From Hymenoscyphus infarciens (taxonomy: Eukaryota; Ascomycota; Leotiomycetes; Helotiales; Helotiaceae), in NCBI GenBank assembly GCA_001414345.1, contig LLCB01000030.1, positions 243,308 to 307,307 on the forward strand: a DNA stretch of 64,000 bases, written 5' to 3'. Shown here one piece after another: positions 23,080 through 32,945 of this stretch. Every line of letters starts with the position of its first letter. The first letter of the stretch is position 1. Position numbers and translations under genes: made by a program. The notes below the pieces were generated by a model. That model ran no database searches. It was not told where the DNA came from and saw only the letters and a list, made by a program, of their open reading frames with translations.

Positions 23080-23283
23080 CTCTACGGGACGGAAAAAAGT
23101 GTCGCAATTCGTTCCCTCGCAAAATAAAACCACAACATAGTAATTAAACTAGATGCAACTTTGTTATATAATTAATCAGTAATTAAGTATTTATTGTAGA
23201 TTTTTTTTGAGTAGTTTCCTAAGCTCTTCTAGCCATACTGTTGTAGTAATAGTGAGGTTCTGCCTTTTTCCGTCCCCGTAGAG
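23080..23283. repeat. about 204-bp unit with imperfect terminal inverted repeats
   Basis: CTCTACGGGACGGAAAAA at 23080-23097 is matched in inverse orientation by TTTTTCCGTCCCCGTAGAG at 23265-23283, differing by one G. The interior is AT-rich (TTATATAATTAATCAGTAAT). This is probably a small non-autonomous DNA element. No clear target-site duplication is visible. Confidence 0.45.
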
Positions 23284-23479
23284 AGTGCTTCCCAGCCCCT
23301 TATTAAAGAGATCTCGCGAGAAAGTCTGAAGTTCTTGGTTCATTTATCAGAAGAGTTGACACAGTTGTTACTCATCGAGAAACTTGTAGAGTATAAGTAT
23401 TGAAAGTCTGTGTTCAATGTATGCTAAAGTGAACCGTCCATCGCCTTCAAGTCTCCCAGTGGACAGAAAAGTTAGCACC

Positions 23480-23717
23480 ACCAGGGGGTGTCCGAACTCG
23501 TGAGCCAGTCGCCAAAAGCCCACTAAAAATCAACAAGTTGTAACTTACTTTCCTCAACACTACAACTTGTTATTAGAACTCTAAAGCAACAGTGTCCTTG
23601 AATACACTCTAATCTCTAGGCCTGCCTAGTTTGTTTTTTCAATATTGCACTTTGTGGCATTCTCAGCATATAATTTGGTGGGAAATCGACGGCCCACGAG
23701 TTCTGACACCCCCTGGT
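23480..23717. mobile_element. 238-bp MITE with 27-bp TIRs
   Basis: The left end begins ACCAGGGGGTGTCCGAACTC and the right end, read inverted, begins ACCAGGGGGTGTCAGAACTC. The match extends 27 bases with two mismatches. GCACC flanks both ends (23475-23479 and 23718-23722) and is a possible 5-bp target-site duplication. An internal inverted repeat (AACAAGTTGTAA/AACTTGTT) lies near the left end. There is no transposase. The superfamily is uncertain: the GGGGG-containing tip recalls hAT elements, but an 8-bp duplication is not found. Confidence 0.65.
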
Positions 23718-23955
23718 GCACCACCAATTCTTGACTGACCAAGAGTAGAATCCTTGTGCTCTGCGTCCCCGATTGTTCGATAAAAACTCGGAAAATCAAC
23801 TCCCTTGTCCTAAATTATATTTATATTATCTTTTTCTCCTAGAAGTGGTAAGACAATTGTGGAAGGGAAAGCACGAGGAGGGCTACAGTCACGAGATGTG
23901 TACCATGAACTTTGGTGATGACTATCCAAAATTTTGGCGATCATCCCCTGGCGGT

Positions 23956-24121
23956 TAGTGATTACCAGCCTAAAGGCTAGCGACCAACCACCTGACTCTT
24001 AACGATGAAACAGCCCTAAATTCTAGCGACTCATAGCCTGGAGCTATGCGACTACTACCTTGAAACCTAGGGGCTTTCCATCTGGAAGTTAGCGAGTAGG
24101 CTCTGAATCTCCAGCGACTGG
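23956..24121. repeat. degenerate 22-24-bp tandem array
   Basis: Seven units start with (A)GCGACTA-like or AGTGATTA-like tags and carry a central CCTGA/CCTNA block: AGCGACCAACCACCTGACTC, ACGATGAAACAGCCCTAAAT, AGCGACTCATAGCCTGGAGC, CGACTACTACCTTGAAACC, AGCGAGTAGGCTCTGAATCT and others. Spacing is 20-24 bases. The units have diverged strongly, so this is an old minisatellite. A minus-strand ORF across it appears incidental. Confidence 0.5.
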
Positions 24122-24961
24122 ATTTGGAGTATAAGAATTGGCGGGTTTTAAGTCTTCTCGAAGAACAAATTGCATTATTGAAAGAGGTCGAGATCATTGA
24201 GGTTTCGTTGGGTTGTGTTCTGAAAATATTCCAATGAGTTCCGTTGTGTCAATTAATATTCGAGCCCTATTCGAGCCGACTCGTTGTCCAACTCTCTGTG
24301 AGTAAGCCGGTGGTTTGTTTGTCGAGTAAGCTGAGAGTGTTAAGCTACAAGTGAGCTGCTAGGCTGCAAGTGAGGAGGCTGGGAAAATTGCTCCTCCGAT
24401 CGCCGGGTTGAGGCACCTAGAGGTTATAGATAGGAGAAGTGATGCCCGCACCCTCCAATTGTCTAACTTTTATCGAGTAAGCTTTCCTTCTTTTGAGTAA
24501 GCTGTTACTCTGGAAGTAAGCCACTAGCAAACTACTAAAAATTACCAGCCAAGTACTCCGTACACATCCACTCACGTGCTACCTACCCCTCTATTCCCCC
24601 TTTTGGGTTGAGGTGCATATTTTGTTGCATATCGTCACATATCGTTTTTAGTCTATCATAGACTAGAAACCCCTTGAAGATTCAGCACCTTCTCGATTTT
24701 TAATACGATCTGCACGCAGAAAAATGGCCGGTCAATAAACCTCTCTCGCAATAAACAATACCTAGCTCTCTGCACACTCCAAAGTATTAGCTTGTACGTG
24801 TTTTAGAATGATTGAGGCGAGCGGAATTCTAAATTGCTCAAATGTTGAGGTTGATACTTCTCAACTACCACACGGTTTGCCCATCATCAGCCTCCGTGTA
24901 AAATAAACGCAATCCCTCATAGCCAATTCGCCGATAACCTTTTCCTCATATCTCTTTCCCC
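24122..24961. other. repeat-flavoured intergenic region
   Basis: No gene was found. The motif GAGTAAGC or AAGTAAGCC recurs near 24299, 24333, 24475, 24495 and 24513, hinting at a further degraded short repeat. The right part is the 3' flank of the LysM gene. Confidence 0.35.
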
Positions 24962-26071
24962 TCACATCCCAGCCCAAACATGGCCCATCAATCTATTCCC
25001 CATATCCCTAACATAACCCTCCGTGGCCCCTCTCGGATCATTCAAATCCCCCAAATTCGCATTCCCACTATTATACACCCTAAAAGCCACAAAATAATCG
25101 CCCCCATTCGCTTCCCACGCCTGTCTCAGTCCCGGTCCATTCCTCGATCCCCCGGCTCCATCCCTAATCATTTGAAAAATACTGCCTTCCTCATCCCCAG
25201 GATCGAAAGAAACGCCATCATAAGCTTGCATGAGGCCGGTATTTGTGACTCCATTAAAGGTTGTTCCTACATGAACGTTTCCCCCAGATTCTTGCATAAT
25301 GAGGCAGAGAATTGCGCGGGGATCGAGTCCTGTCTCGTGGGCCATATGGTGGATTGCACGGCCTATGAGGTAGACTTGATGCGGGGTGTTGTGGTGAGCC
25401 ATTAAAGGACTGTTTTGGGACCAGAGAACGGAGTAGGGGGCCCAGAGGTGTTGAGGTGGATAGTTGTGGCAGGGGCCGCTGTACTGCTTATAGGGATGGC
25501 CGATTTCACAGCCTTCAAACTTGCCTGTGTGGATGGTACGGTGTATTGGTGGATGGGTAATGGTGTTTGGTAGGTTGATCGCTTGTCCGACTTGGAGAGC
25601 TGTTGGACTTGTGCCTGGGTTAGCGGCTTCGATTGCTTCGGGCGTGATGCCGTGTTTCTTTGCGATGGCCGCGAAAGTATCCCCGCTTTGGATTGTGTGT
25701 ATTTTTGTTGCTTGAGGTGGGGGTGGAATATGGACTGGTGTTTGTAATGTCGTGGGATTTGATGCTTTAGCTGAGCTTGAAGGTAACTTTATTTTTGCCC
25801 CAATCTGAAGATCTGTGGGAACCAGTCCCGGATTTGCTTTCTCGATTGCTGACATTGGGATATTGGAACTTGTAGAGATTGCTGACAATGTATCGCCTGC
25901 CTTGATGGTATAGACAGTGGTTGTCTCTATCATAAGATTGATGACCTGTCCGACTTGGAGATCAATCGCCTTCACACCAGGGTTTGCTTCTTCCAAAGCA
26001 GCTATGGTTGTCCCATTCTTCGTAGCGATGCTAGAAAAGGTATCGCCCGACTGAATAGTGTAGGTTGACAT
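24962..26071 (-). CDS. three LysM domains plus a lytic-transglycosylase-like domain
   Basis: Intronless 369-aa ORF. Three LysM repeats occupy about residues 3-46, 53-97 and 124-167, each with the pattern YTIQSGDTF..IA...G.....L..ANPG....L.VGQ.INL. A Pro-rich linker (HIPPPPQ) lies between the second and third. The C-terminal 185 residues carry ETGLDPRAILCLIMQESGGN followed by NTGLMQAYDG, the hallmark of SLT/lysozyme-like (GH23-type) folds, with Glu261 the likely catalytic acid. LysM binds chitin or peptidoglycan GlcNAc, so the protein may cleave or tether to cell-wall glycans, bacterial or fungal. The ORF starts directly at the first LysM (MSTYTIQSG) with no signal peptide. An upstream stretch that could encode a leader (MKLHFALLLPFTLSRLL, about 26150) is in another frame, and I found no clean splice to join it. 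It may be intracellular or use an unseen 5' exon. Confidence 0.8.
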   Translation of the reverse strand: MSTYTIQSGDTFSSIATKNGTTIAALEEANPGVKAIDLQVGQVINLMIETTTVYTIKAGDTLSAISTSSNIPMSAIEKANPGLVPTDLQIGAKIKLPSSSAKASNPTTLQTPVHIPPPPQATKIHTIQSGDTFAAIAKKHGITPEAIEAANPGTSPTALQVGQAINLPNTITHPPIHRTIHTGKFEGCEIGHPYKQYSGPCHNYPPQHLWAPYSVLWSQNSPLMAHHNTPHQVYLIGRAIHHMAHETGLDPRAILCLIMQESGGNVHVGTTFNGVTNTGLMQAYDGVSFDPGDEEGSIFQMIRDGAGGSRNGPGLRQAWEANGGDYFVAFRVYNSGNANLGDLNDPRGATEGYVRDMGNRLMGHVWAGM

Positions 26072-26489
26072 GGTGATATTGTGTTATGGTAAATAGAAAC
26101 AGATCTGTAAAGAAGACGAGAGAGAGTAAAAGGGAGAAGCAATGCAAAGTGGAGTTTCATTCTCATATATATCAGAGACTCAGCCACACTCACTGCGGAA
26201 CGCCAAGCATCTGCGCCACAGTCATTTTGAGAATTCAAACAAATTCTTGACGCTTCAAAGTAGGCGTCGCACACAGCTGTGAATCATATCGTAGAGAAAA
26301 GTTGTGCAAGACAAAAATAGAGAGAACAAATAGAAAAGGATTCATGTCTCGACCAGCCTAAGCGAACATGAAATGAAAATACAGACAAGAGTAACCATAT
26401 CAAATTTTGTCTCATAAGTTTCATGGCATACCATGTTTGAGCTTTTGGAGATCCTTTAGAATAGGAATTGAACTACTCCCGGCCCACCC

Positions 26490-27919
26490 TCAAATGGCAG
26501 CAGCAATTAAATCCAACCACTTAGCAAGTCTGTTCCAAGTCAGCATTTTTCATCTCTCACTCAACCCCCACCAAAATTAATTCAGAAAAGAAAGACAAAA
26601 CATACCTATATCCAGCCTTAGCCAACTGCTTCTCAACAACCGGTAAGTTAGCAGTATAATAAGCACCCCCCAAATCGACACTCTCGGTCTTATCCGGCCC
26701 ATTAGGAATGACCGCGGTACAAACAAAAGCGTTAGTATCTACAGCCCATATCATACTAGTTGCCACTGGATCGGAAAGTTTGATACCCGTTAACCAGGAA
26801 GCCGCTTCGGATTTGTAGATGCCGGTTTTGATTTGGGTGGTGAGGTTGGTTGCAAATGTGAGGGCGTGCGGGAGGGTTGCTGTCCCGGCGAATTTTTGGG
26901 GAATGGATGTATCCCACTTTGAGAGGTTAGAAGGTTGCTTTTTAAGGGATTAATGCGATAGGGGGGAGGGAATTGGAGGGAAAATGGTGAAGGGATACGA
27001 ACGACTGCGTGGAGGTTGGTGGCATCTCCGTCGAAGGTTACTGAGATTGTGTTTCCTCCTACACCAAGATTTTCGTCTACAAAATTGTCAGTAATGAAAA
27101 TTCAGCCACGAGTAGACTCAACTCACCATGGAGTGGCTGATGAATGTCGCCCACAAACTGTCGTGCTACATTAGCAGGGTGGCGATATAACCCCATCTCA
27201 AAAAGAGTTCAACATACATGAACAAGCATCTGTTCCAAAAATTAGCCATCAATCCCAAGCCCCATCTCATCAAGAACATACCTTAGCAGCAAACAAAACA
27301 TCCGCATCACTCAATTTAGCACTCTGAACCCTTGCAGTCTACACTAGTTAGTCTAGTTCTCCCATAGCCTATAAGCCCCTCCTCCCTCCCATTTCCAGAA
27401 TGTCAACTCACATAATTATTAATCGCACTAACAATACACCCCTCCTCAGGACAATCCCTTTCAAAGTCTACACCACAACTCTCAGGGGGATTATCCATCG
27501 CATCAATAAAATGAAACGGAGCCGAGAACGTCCCAGCCGTGGTGTAACGGTAAGAATCTGCGTAAGTAGCGACTGAAGCGAGGTAATTGGCGCTGGTATC
27601 CCCGAGAATGGCTTGGAATTTTGACTTGGTGACTGAGTTGACTGGTGAGGTAGGGGGTGTTAGTTACTTTTCCAGAGAGAAGTTGGGAGACAAGTAGCTG
27701 TTAAAGCATGCCAGGAAAGAAAAGTTAAAACATAATGGAGGGAGACCACCAAACCGGAGATGCAATTCTCTAAAGAACAAAAAATGAAAAACAATAACCC
27801 AACATACCAAAATTCGTAGCCACATAAGCAACAGTATAATGCCCAAGAGCCCCCCACCCCATCACAGCGGGAAGGGAAGAAGCCAAAAGGCCAATCGATA
27901 GAGAACTTTGGAACTTCAT
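26490..27919 (-). CDS. secreted S1/P1-type nuclease
   Basis: Eight predicted exons (minus): 27808..27919, 27412..27641, 27282..27338, 27218..27229, 27127..27157, 27003..27076, 26606..26916, 26490..26529, giving 288 aa. The fourth exon is only 12 nt (MLVH) and is needed to rebuild AAKMLVHFVGDIHQPLH. The signal peptide ends at Gly21, leaving Trp22 (WGALGH) as the mature N-terminus, whose amino group is a zinc ligand in this family. Other zinc ligands are visible: His of WGALGH, Asp in ATYADS, His in PFHFIDAMDNPP, His/Asp in HFVGDIHQPLH, His/Asp in NLHAVWDTSIP. Length and order match fungal S1/P1 nucleases, zinc enzymes that degrade single-stranded DNA and RNA and remove 3' phosphates outside the cell. 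The likely role is nucleic-acid and phosphate scavenging. Intron 1 is long for this genome (166 nt). Donor GTTCGT of intron 6 is weak. Confidence 0.9.
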
Positions 27920-28691
27920 TTCTGCTGTGAGGTATCAAGGTACAAGCTGCAATAAATGACTGAAAGTTGCAAAAGAACACTCCTCACTTAAGGATGTTCC
28001 CCCAAGATATATATCTTCAGCCCCTCATCGTCCAGATACCCTAACCAAGTGCACCTGGAACAGAACTTCTTCATACGGAAGGTCGAAAACTTCCCCTGCA
28101 AGGGCATCCCACTTCAACCAGGGCAGCACCCACCGCAAAATCAGGTCCAACCCAACCACAGGAGACATGTGGCCGATTAACCACATGCAACAAAAAAGTA
28201 AATCAACAACCCCCATCTCCTGCGGTGAGAGGGCAAGTCCCTAATGAACAATTTCATATTAGGGTTTATGATTAGGGGGCGACGAATCACCTTCCCGATC
28301 TCGCACACACCCCGCCCCGGGAGCTGCCGAAGCGATGAGATACAGGGAAGAAGCCTAACCCTAGTGGTTGGGAGATGCCAAGATGAGCCAAGTCCCGGGG
28401 AAGACGCAGGCCAATCGATGAAGCATTCCATTCCTCCGACAATACAATGGGGTTGAAGAAAGAAAAGATACGAGATAAGAGAAGCAGCCTATCTCACGGA
28501 ATAAACAATAACTTATGAAACTATGAGATGGATTTATACAGTGGAATAATGATACAAGAGAGATGAAATCAATTCTTGACCTTCGAATCCGCCATACCTC
28601 GCTCGACATCCGCAACAAGCCCACCCTTATCCGTATGCTCAACAGCAACATCAGAAACTAGATTTCTATCGTCGCCTTCCAAGTTGCGACG
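27920..28691. other. intergenic, no supported gene
   Basis: Contains the promoter of the S1/P1 nuclease gene and the 3' flank of the next minus-strand gene. A TATATAT run lies about 90 bases upstream of the nuclease start codon. Several short minus-strand ORFs have no resemblance to known proteins. Confidence 0.4.
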
Positions 28692-31351
28692 TCAGTGCTC
28701 TCTTGCTCTTCCTTGTTCATTTGGAGCTTGACGATCATTCGTTGACCAACTGACTCTATTGCGCTCGGGAACATCTCCCTGAGAACTCCTGGGAATATGG
28801 CTATATTTGTTGCTTGCACCAGGCCTGTGTCTCGAGGTTTGCACACTACGCTCCGCCTCGTAATCGATAGGTTGAGTTTGGCCATTGGCAGTTTCAAAGA
28901 CTGGCGGGTATCTCCAGACATATTCTGTCTTCGGATGCCCCTCCTTTGATGTGTACTCTTTCTTGCTGCTCAGGACTGGATCCGATGAGTTTTTGTTTTC
29001 GGTGACTTTGCTAGCCAACGGCGCCGCCTCTTTGCCTTTCGAGACACTGGGCGAGAAATCAGCCGAATCACTCCCAAATCCAGAACGAGCACTGCTCCAG
29101 CTGTCAGCACTGAGAGTGCTGGAAGAAGGCTTGTGTTTCAAGGTATGTGGTGGCTGGAAAATCGAGCCGTGGTCGCCTTTGCCCATAGCAGTCTCTTTTA
29201 TTTCCCAATTGCGGTTTGGACTTCCCTCCATCGTCCTACCAGGGACTAGATGTGCTGGGATTTCTGTGAGGGTTTTTCCATCCGCTGAAGCAACGTAATG
29301 TTTGGTTGGAAGTATCTCGGTCTCGATGATTGGAAGGACACGGTGAAACACGTCATGTTTATGGATTTCCCGTGTGATGACTTCCTGGCGTATTTCGTGT
29401 ACGGTGGGGGTAATGTGCTCGTGAGTGACGGCTGAAGGGGAAAATTAGCGAGTGATATATATAAGAGATCGTATAAGAAAAGAAGATGATAGCCTTTACA
29501 ACACGGCCGAGGAAAGCTATAGGAACGAGATAACCATGAAGACTTGGATTTTATTGCAGACGAGGAGCTTCGGGATATTTACCAGGTAAAATACTGGTGG
29601 TTACATCAGTATCCACAGTGTTTGTCAAGTCTACAATCCCATCCAGACTAATTGGTTCACTGGCCCCTCGGGCAATCCATTGTTGTTGTTTCCCATTCCC
29701 AGTTTGGTCTTTCGATCTTGGATGAGCTATTCTTGAGGTCGATGTATTCAGAGATCCAAAATTCGAGCTACCTTGGGCGGCAGACGAAGTTCTTGAAGGT
29801 ATAGCAGGATTTGACATCGAGGCGGACTACGATCTTTTCCAATAGAAAGTCCCTCCAGAACATGTATTGAAAGTATGGCGGTTGTATATCCCCAGTTTGA
29901 ATCGGTTACTTGCGTGCTATTGACTTCTGGTAGGGTGGCGAGTCTCCGGAATAAAAAGATGCTCGTAAGGAATTGCGGACAGGAGACGTGCAAGCACTTG
30001 GGAGGTTGGAGGTTACAGTGCCAAAAGAAACATCTGGATTCTGGGTTGAGTATCTGTGGCGTTCCGGAAGATTGTCCTTGGATCGAGGGTCAACATGCTC
30101 CCAATCCCCAGATCGATCAGGCGGCAGAGGTCTAGTGCTGGTAGTGGGTCGAGAGCGGGACAACCGTGTGTGGGGTGTGCTGGAAAGAGTGGTGTCGTCA
30201 ATGGCTTGGTACGCATTGGTCAAAACATGGGTCTCGTGTAAACTGTTCGATGATGGAGCAGCATTTTCAGCCAGACAGGGTATATTCGAATCCCCGTAGT
30301 TTTGCCCATGGTCAGTTGGTGGATAACCGTAATTGGCGTACCTTTCATTGTTATGTGGTGGCTGTCGATTCAATGTATCCGGCTGGGGTTCTCTAATTAA
30401 GGCTGGTGCATGTCCATATACATCCCCAGAGTAGTTATGGCCTCGCATCTGTCTCCCTTTGCCTGTTGGTATGGAAATCGAAAGGCAAGGTGGTAATGCC
30501 AGAGCTGGACGAGATGTGTTTGGTCTGGTGGAACCGATAGAGTTGCTATTAATGCTGCTGAGTATTCCGCGTGAATTTCTTTCATAGCCATTATTTGTCA
30601 CAATTTCTCTTTTTGAAATCGTACATCCCTCATAATTCTCTCCTTGTTCTTGGTTCCAAGCTCGTGAATCTACTTTATGTGGTATGCTTCCACCAGAGAT
30701 ATCGTGACGAAATCCCGCGGGGGTTGAATTCAAAGTAGGATTGGTTACATATTCGAGATGTTGTGCCGTATCTGGTGACTGGCGGGTATTCGAAGATTGG
30801 GGTTTCGGGTTTGGGAATACTGTGGACGGCTCATGATGGTCCAGAGAGCGAGGTCCAACCAGGCGTGGCGGTTTGGCAGCTATAACATCTTCGTATGACA
30901 ATGCTTGCAGTCTCGAGACTGACGAAAAGGAATGGAAGGTGTGGGGAGCAGAAGCGCTGTATGGGTTGTTCTTATCGGAAATATAAGTTATAGCATTCGA
31001 TTTGGGCTTTCGGCCGGTTGGAATGTTTGAACTGGTAGCAGCGAAGATGCTGTATCTTTTCACATCTTGTTCGGTATTGTAGAAACTGTTGCGCCTGCTG
31101 CATATCGAGTGCGTGATATCCTGTCTGGTGGGGGAGTGAGGGTTGGTGTAAGATTTGTACAGGTCCGGAGAATTGATGGTGCAAGTGGAGGAGGAAGTCG
31201 CACTGGCGGTTTCTTCTACATGGGGGTAAGGTGAGCCGTAGAGGCTTTCCCGCTTGGAATCGGGATTTGGGCAAAAGCGCTCAGTGGTTGGAGGCTTCGC
31301 GATGTTTTTCTTGGTGTTGTTAGACCTTGGCCGACAGAGGAATTGACCCAT
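28692..31351 (-). CDS. large disordered protein ending in a His-rich REIH/LPTKH domain
   Basis: Preferred model (minus): 29910..31351, 29583..29791, 28692..29431, giving 796 aa in one frame. Intron 1 (118 nt, GTAACC...TTCAAG) is less certain; intron 2 (151 nt) restores ILPAVTHEHITPTVHE. The start MGQFLCRPRS fits an N-myristoylation/palmitoylation signal, suggesting membrane attachment. Residues 20-550 are Ser/Pro/Asn/Thr-rich and probably disordered. The conserved part is THEHITPTVHEIRQEVITRE, IHKHDVFHRVLPIIETEIL, PTKHYVASADGKTLTEIP, about 70 residues. The tail is again Ser-rich with TEYVWRYPPVFE. The alternative is two genes: 481 aa ending at 29906 and 324 aa starting at ATG 29817. Only 88 bases would separate them, which is why I merge them. 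It is divergent from the related His-rich gene at 32.9 kb. Function is unknown. Confidence 0.6.
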
Positions 31352-32945
31352 GTTTGGGGGAGTGAGGCGGCCGGGGATACCCCGGTATGTCTATCAGGTT
31401 GTCTTCCGGAAATAAATGAAAAGGAGGCGGGGGGGGGTTGATTGAAGACAATGATTCATTTACTATAACTATAATATCCAAACATCGACATCCATCAACG
31501 GCGAGGGGGAGTCGAGACGATATATATCCTCATTCTACCGCCTGCTCATCACCGGTAGTTGCAGTCGCTCCTCACCTCACCCTCCCGACCATTCTCAGCA
31601 GGTCTCCTCTACTTTCGACAGCCTCGCGCGATATCATGAAGAATTATGGTCGCCAGTAGTAAATGCCGTTGGCACAGAACACAAAAATCCTACTCACCAC
31701 CAAACGGTTTTTGCGATACCGAAACCCGCATAGCGAAGTCCCGGCCCAGCCTCTTCCAGCCTCTTCCCGTCCCATCACACCTCATCATACCATCACACTG
31801 TCACCTCCTCACTGAAGCTTGAGAGTTGAGGAATAGATTAAAAGTATCGCTTCAAGTGATGGCTTGTTTACAACCTCATCCAACCCTCCTTCCTCGGGAG
31901 TGTTTTGTCCATCATTGAGAAGTTCTCAAGGACCAGCAGGAATTGGTGACTATGGCTGTGACTGTAGTCTCAGGGCACTTTCCCTGCTACTATTGTCCTA
32001 ACCCTTCCCGGAGAAGATGGTTTTTCTATTCGTTTGGGACAAATCTGGTGAATACACTCCTTTTCAAAGTCTCTCTCTCTCCGCCCCATCACGACCGTTC
32101 AAACAACCAAATATCGCTCGGAGACGCGGGGCATCGGCATGGCCCTCTCTAGACTTGGATTCAACTCGTGTCATCAGATTGGCTAGCCTCACGATTCTGC
32201 ATACGGAATGAGTGGACAAATGCGATTCGCCACCCATTTCATATTCTCGATCATGATGTAATGGGTTAGTTGTTGCTTAGCGAAATGTGGATTTTGGCCA
32301 TTTCCAAATAGCGTTTCTTTCCACTTTGTCCCAATGCAGCTCTATCCTTGTTGCAGATCTACGGATAACATTGTTTCCTTCCCATGTCTAGATTCAGCCC
32401 CATTCGTCCTTTCAGCTAGGTTTTCCATGTCTTGCGGACCTTCTACCCCGCCAATCCTCAGCTCTTTTCCATGACTCGAGGAGTATTTTGCTCTTCTGTG
32501 CGGGCGTGTTTTTAACTGGTTGACATTAACCATGGAGAAAAGTCAAGTGCATGAGAGCTGTTCCACCCAAATCTCAGCATGAACAAGAGCTGTGTCTCAA
32601 ATACGCAGCTACTACAGCTTTTCGCTACGCATGTGAATAACGCCTCGCCATCATCCCGATCTCTCAACGAATCACAGCCTCATTTCCTCAAAGATACTGG
32701 GCGAGATTTCATTTCTTGGAGCTGATACATGGGTTTCCCTTCCGTCTTAAAGTTATGGTTGTGGCTTAAGCCATCTCAGCTACGAATGCTGCCGGCAACC
32801 GTCATTGATGATGTAGCTTCAGTGACAGCTTTACCTTCTCTAGAGGGGCTTGCATACTTATAATAGAGTTCCTCTACTCAGAGATTAAGCACAAACACAA
32901 TTTACATACACTCATCTACATTAAATCTCTTCACATACAATCAAA
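31352..32945. other. 1.6-kb divergent promoter region
   Basis: This separates the start codons of two genes that share a His-rich domain. A G-run with a GGAGGCGGGGGGGGG stretch lies near 31425. A TATAATA-like sequence lies at 32859, about 87 bases before the plus-strand ATG, with a CTCATCTAC/CTCTTCACA-rich leader after it. Short ORFs are not supported. Both promoters are presumably here. Confidence 0.45.

Noticed and set aside
26002..26274. Upstream frame with a leader-like segment (MKLHFALLLPFTLSRLL) as a 5' exon of the LysM gene
   Set aside because: No donor/acceptor pair joins it in frame to the first LysM domain; kept only as a possibility.
29906..30591. Several plus-strand ORFs over the large disordered minus-strand gene
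   Set aside because: Shadows of the real coding frame; composition mirrors its Ser/Pro bias.
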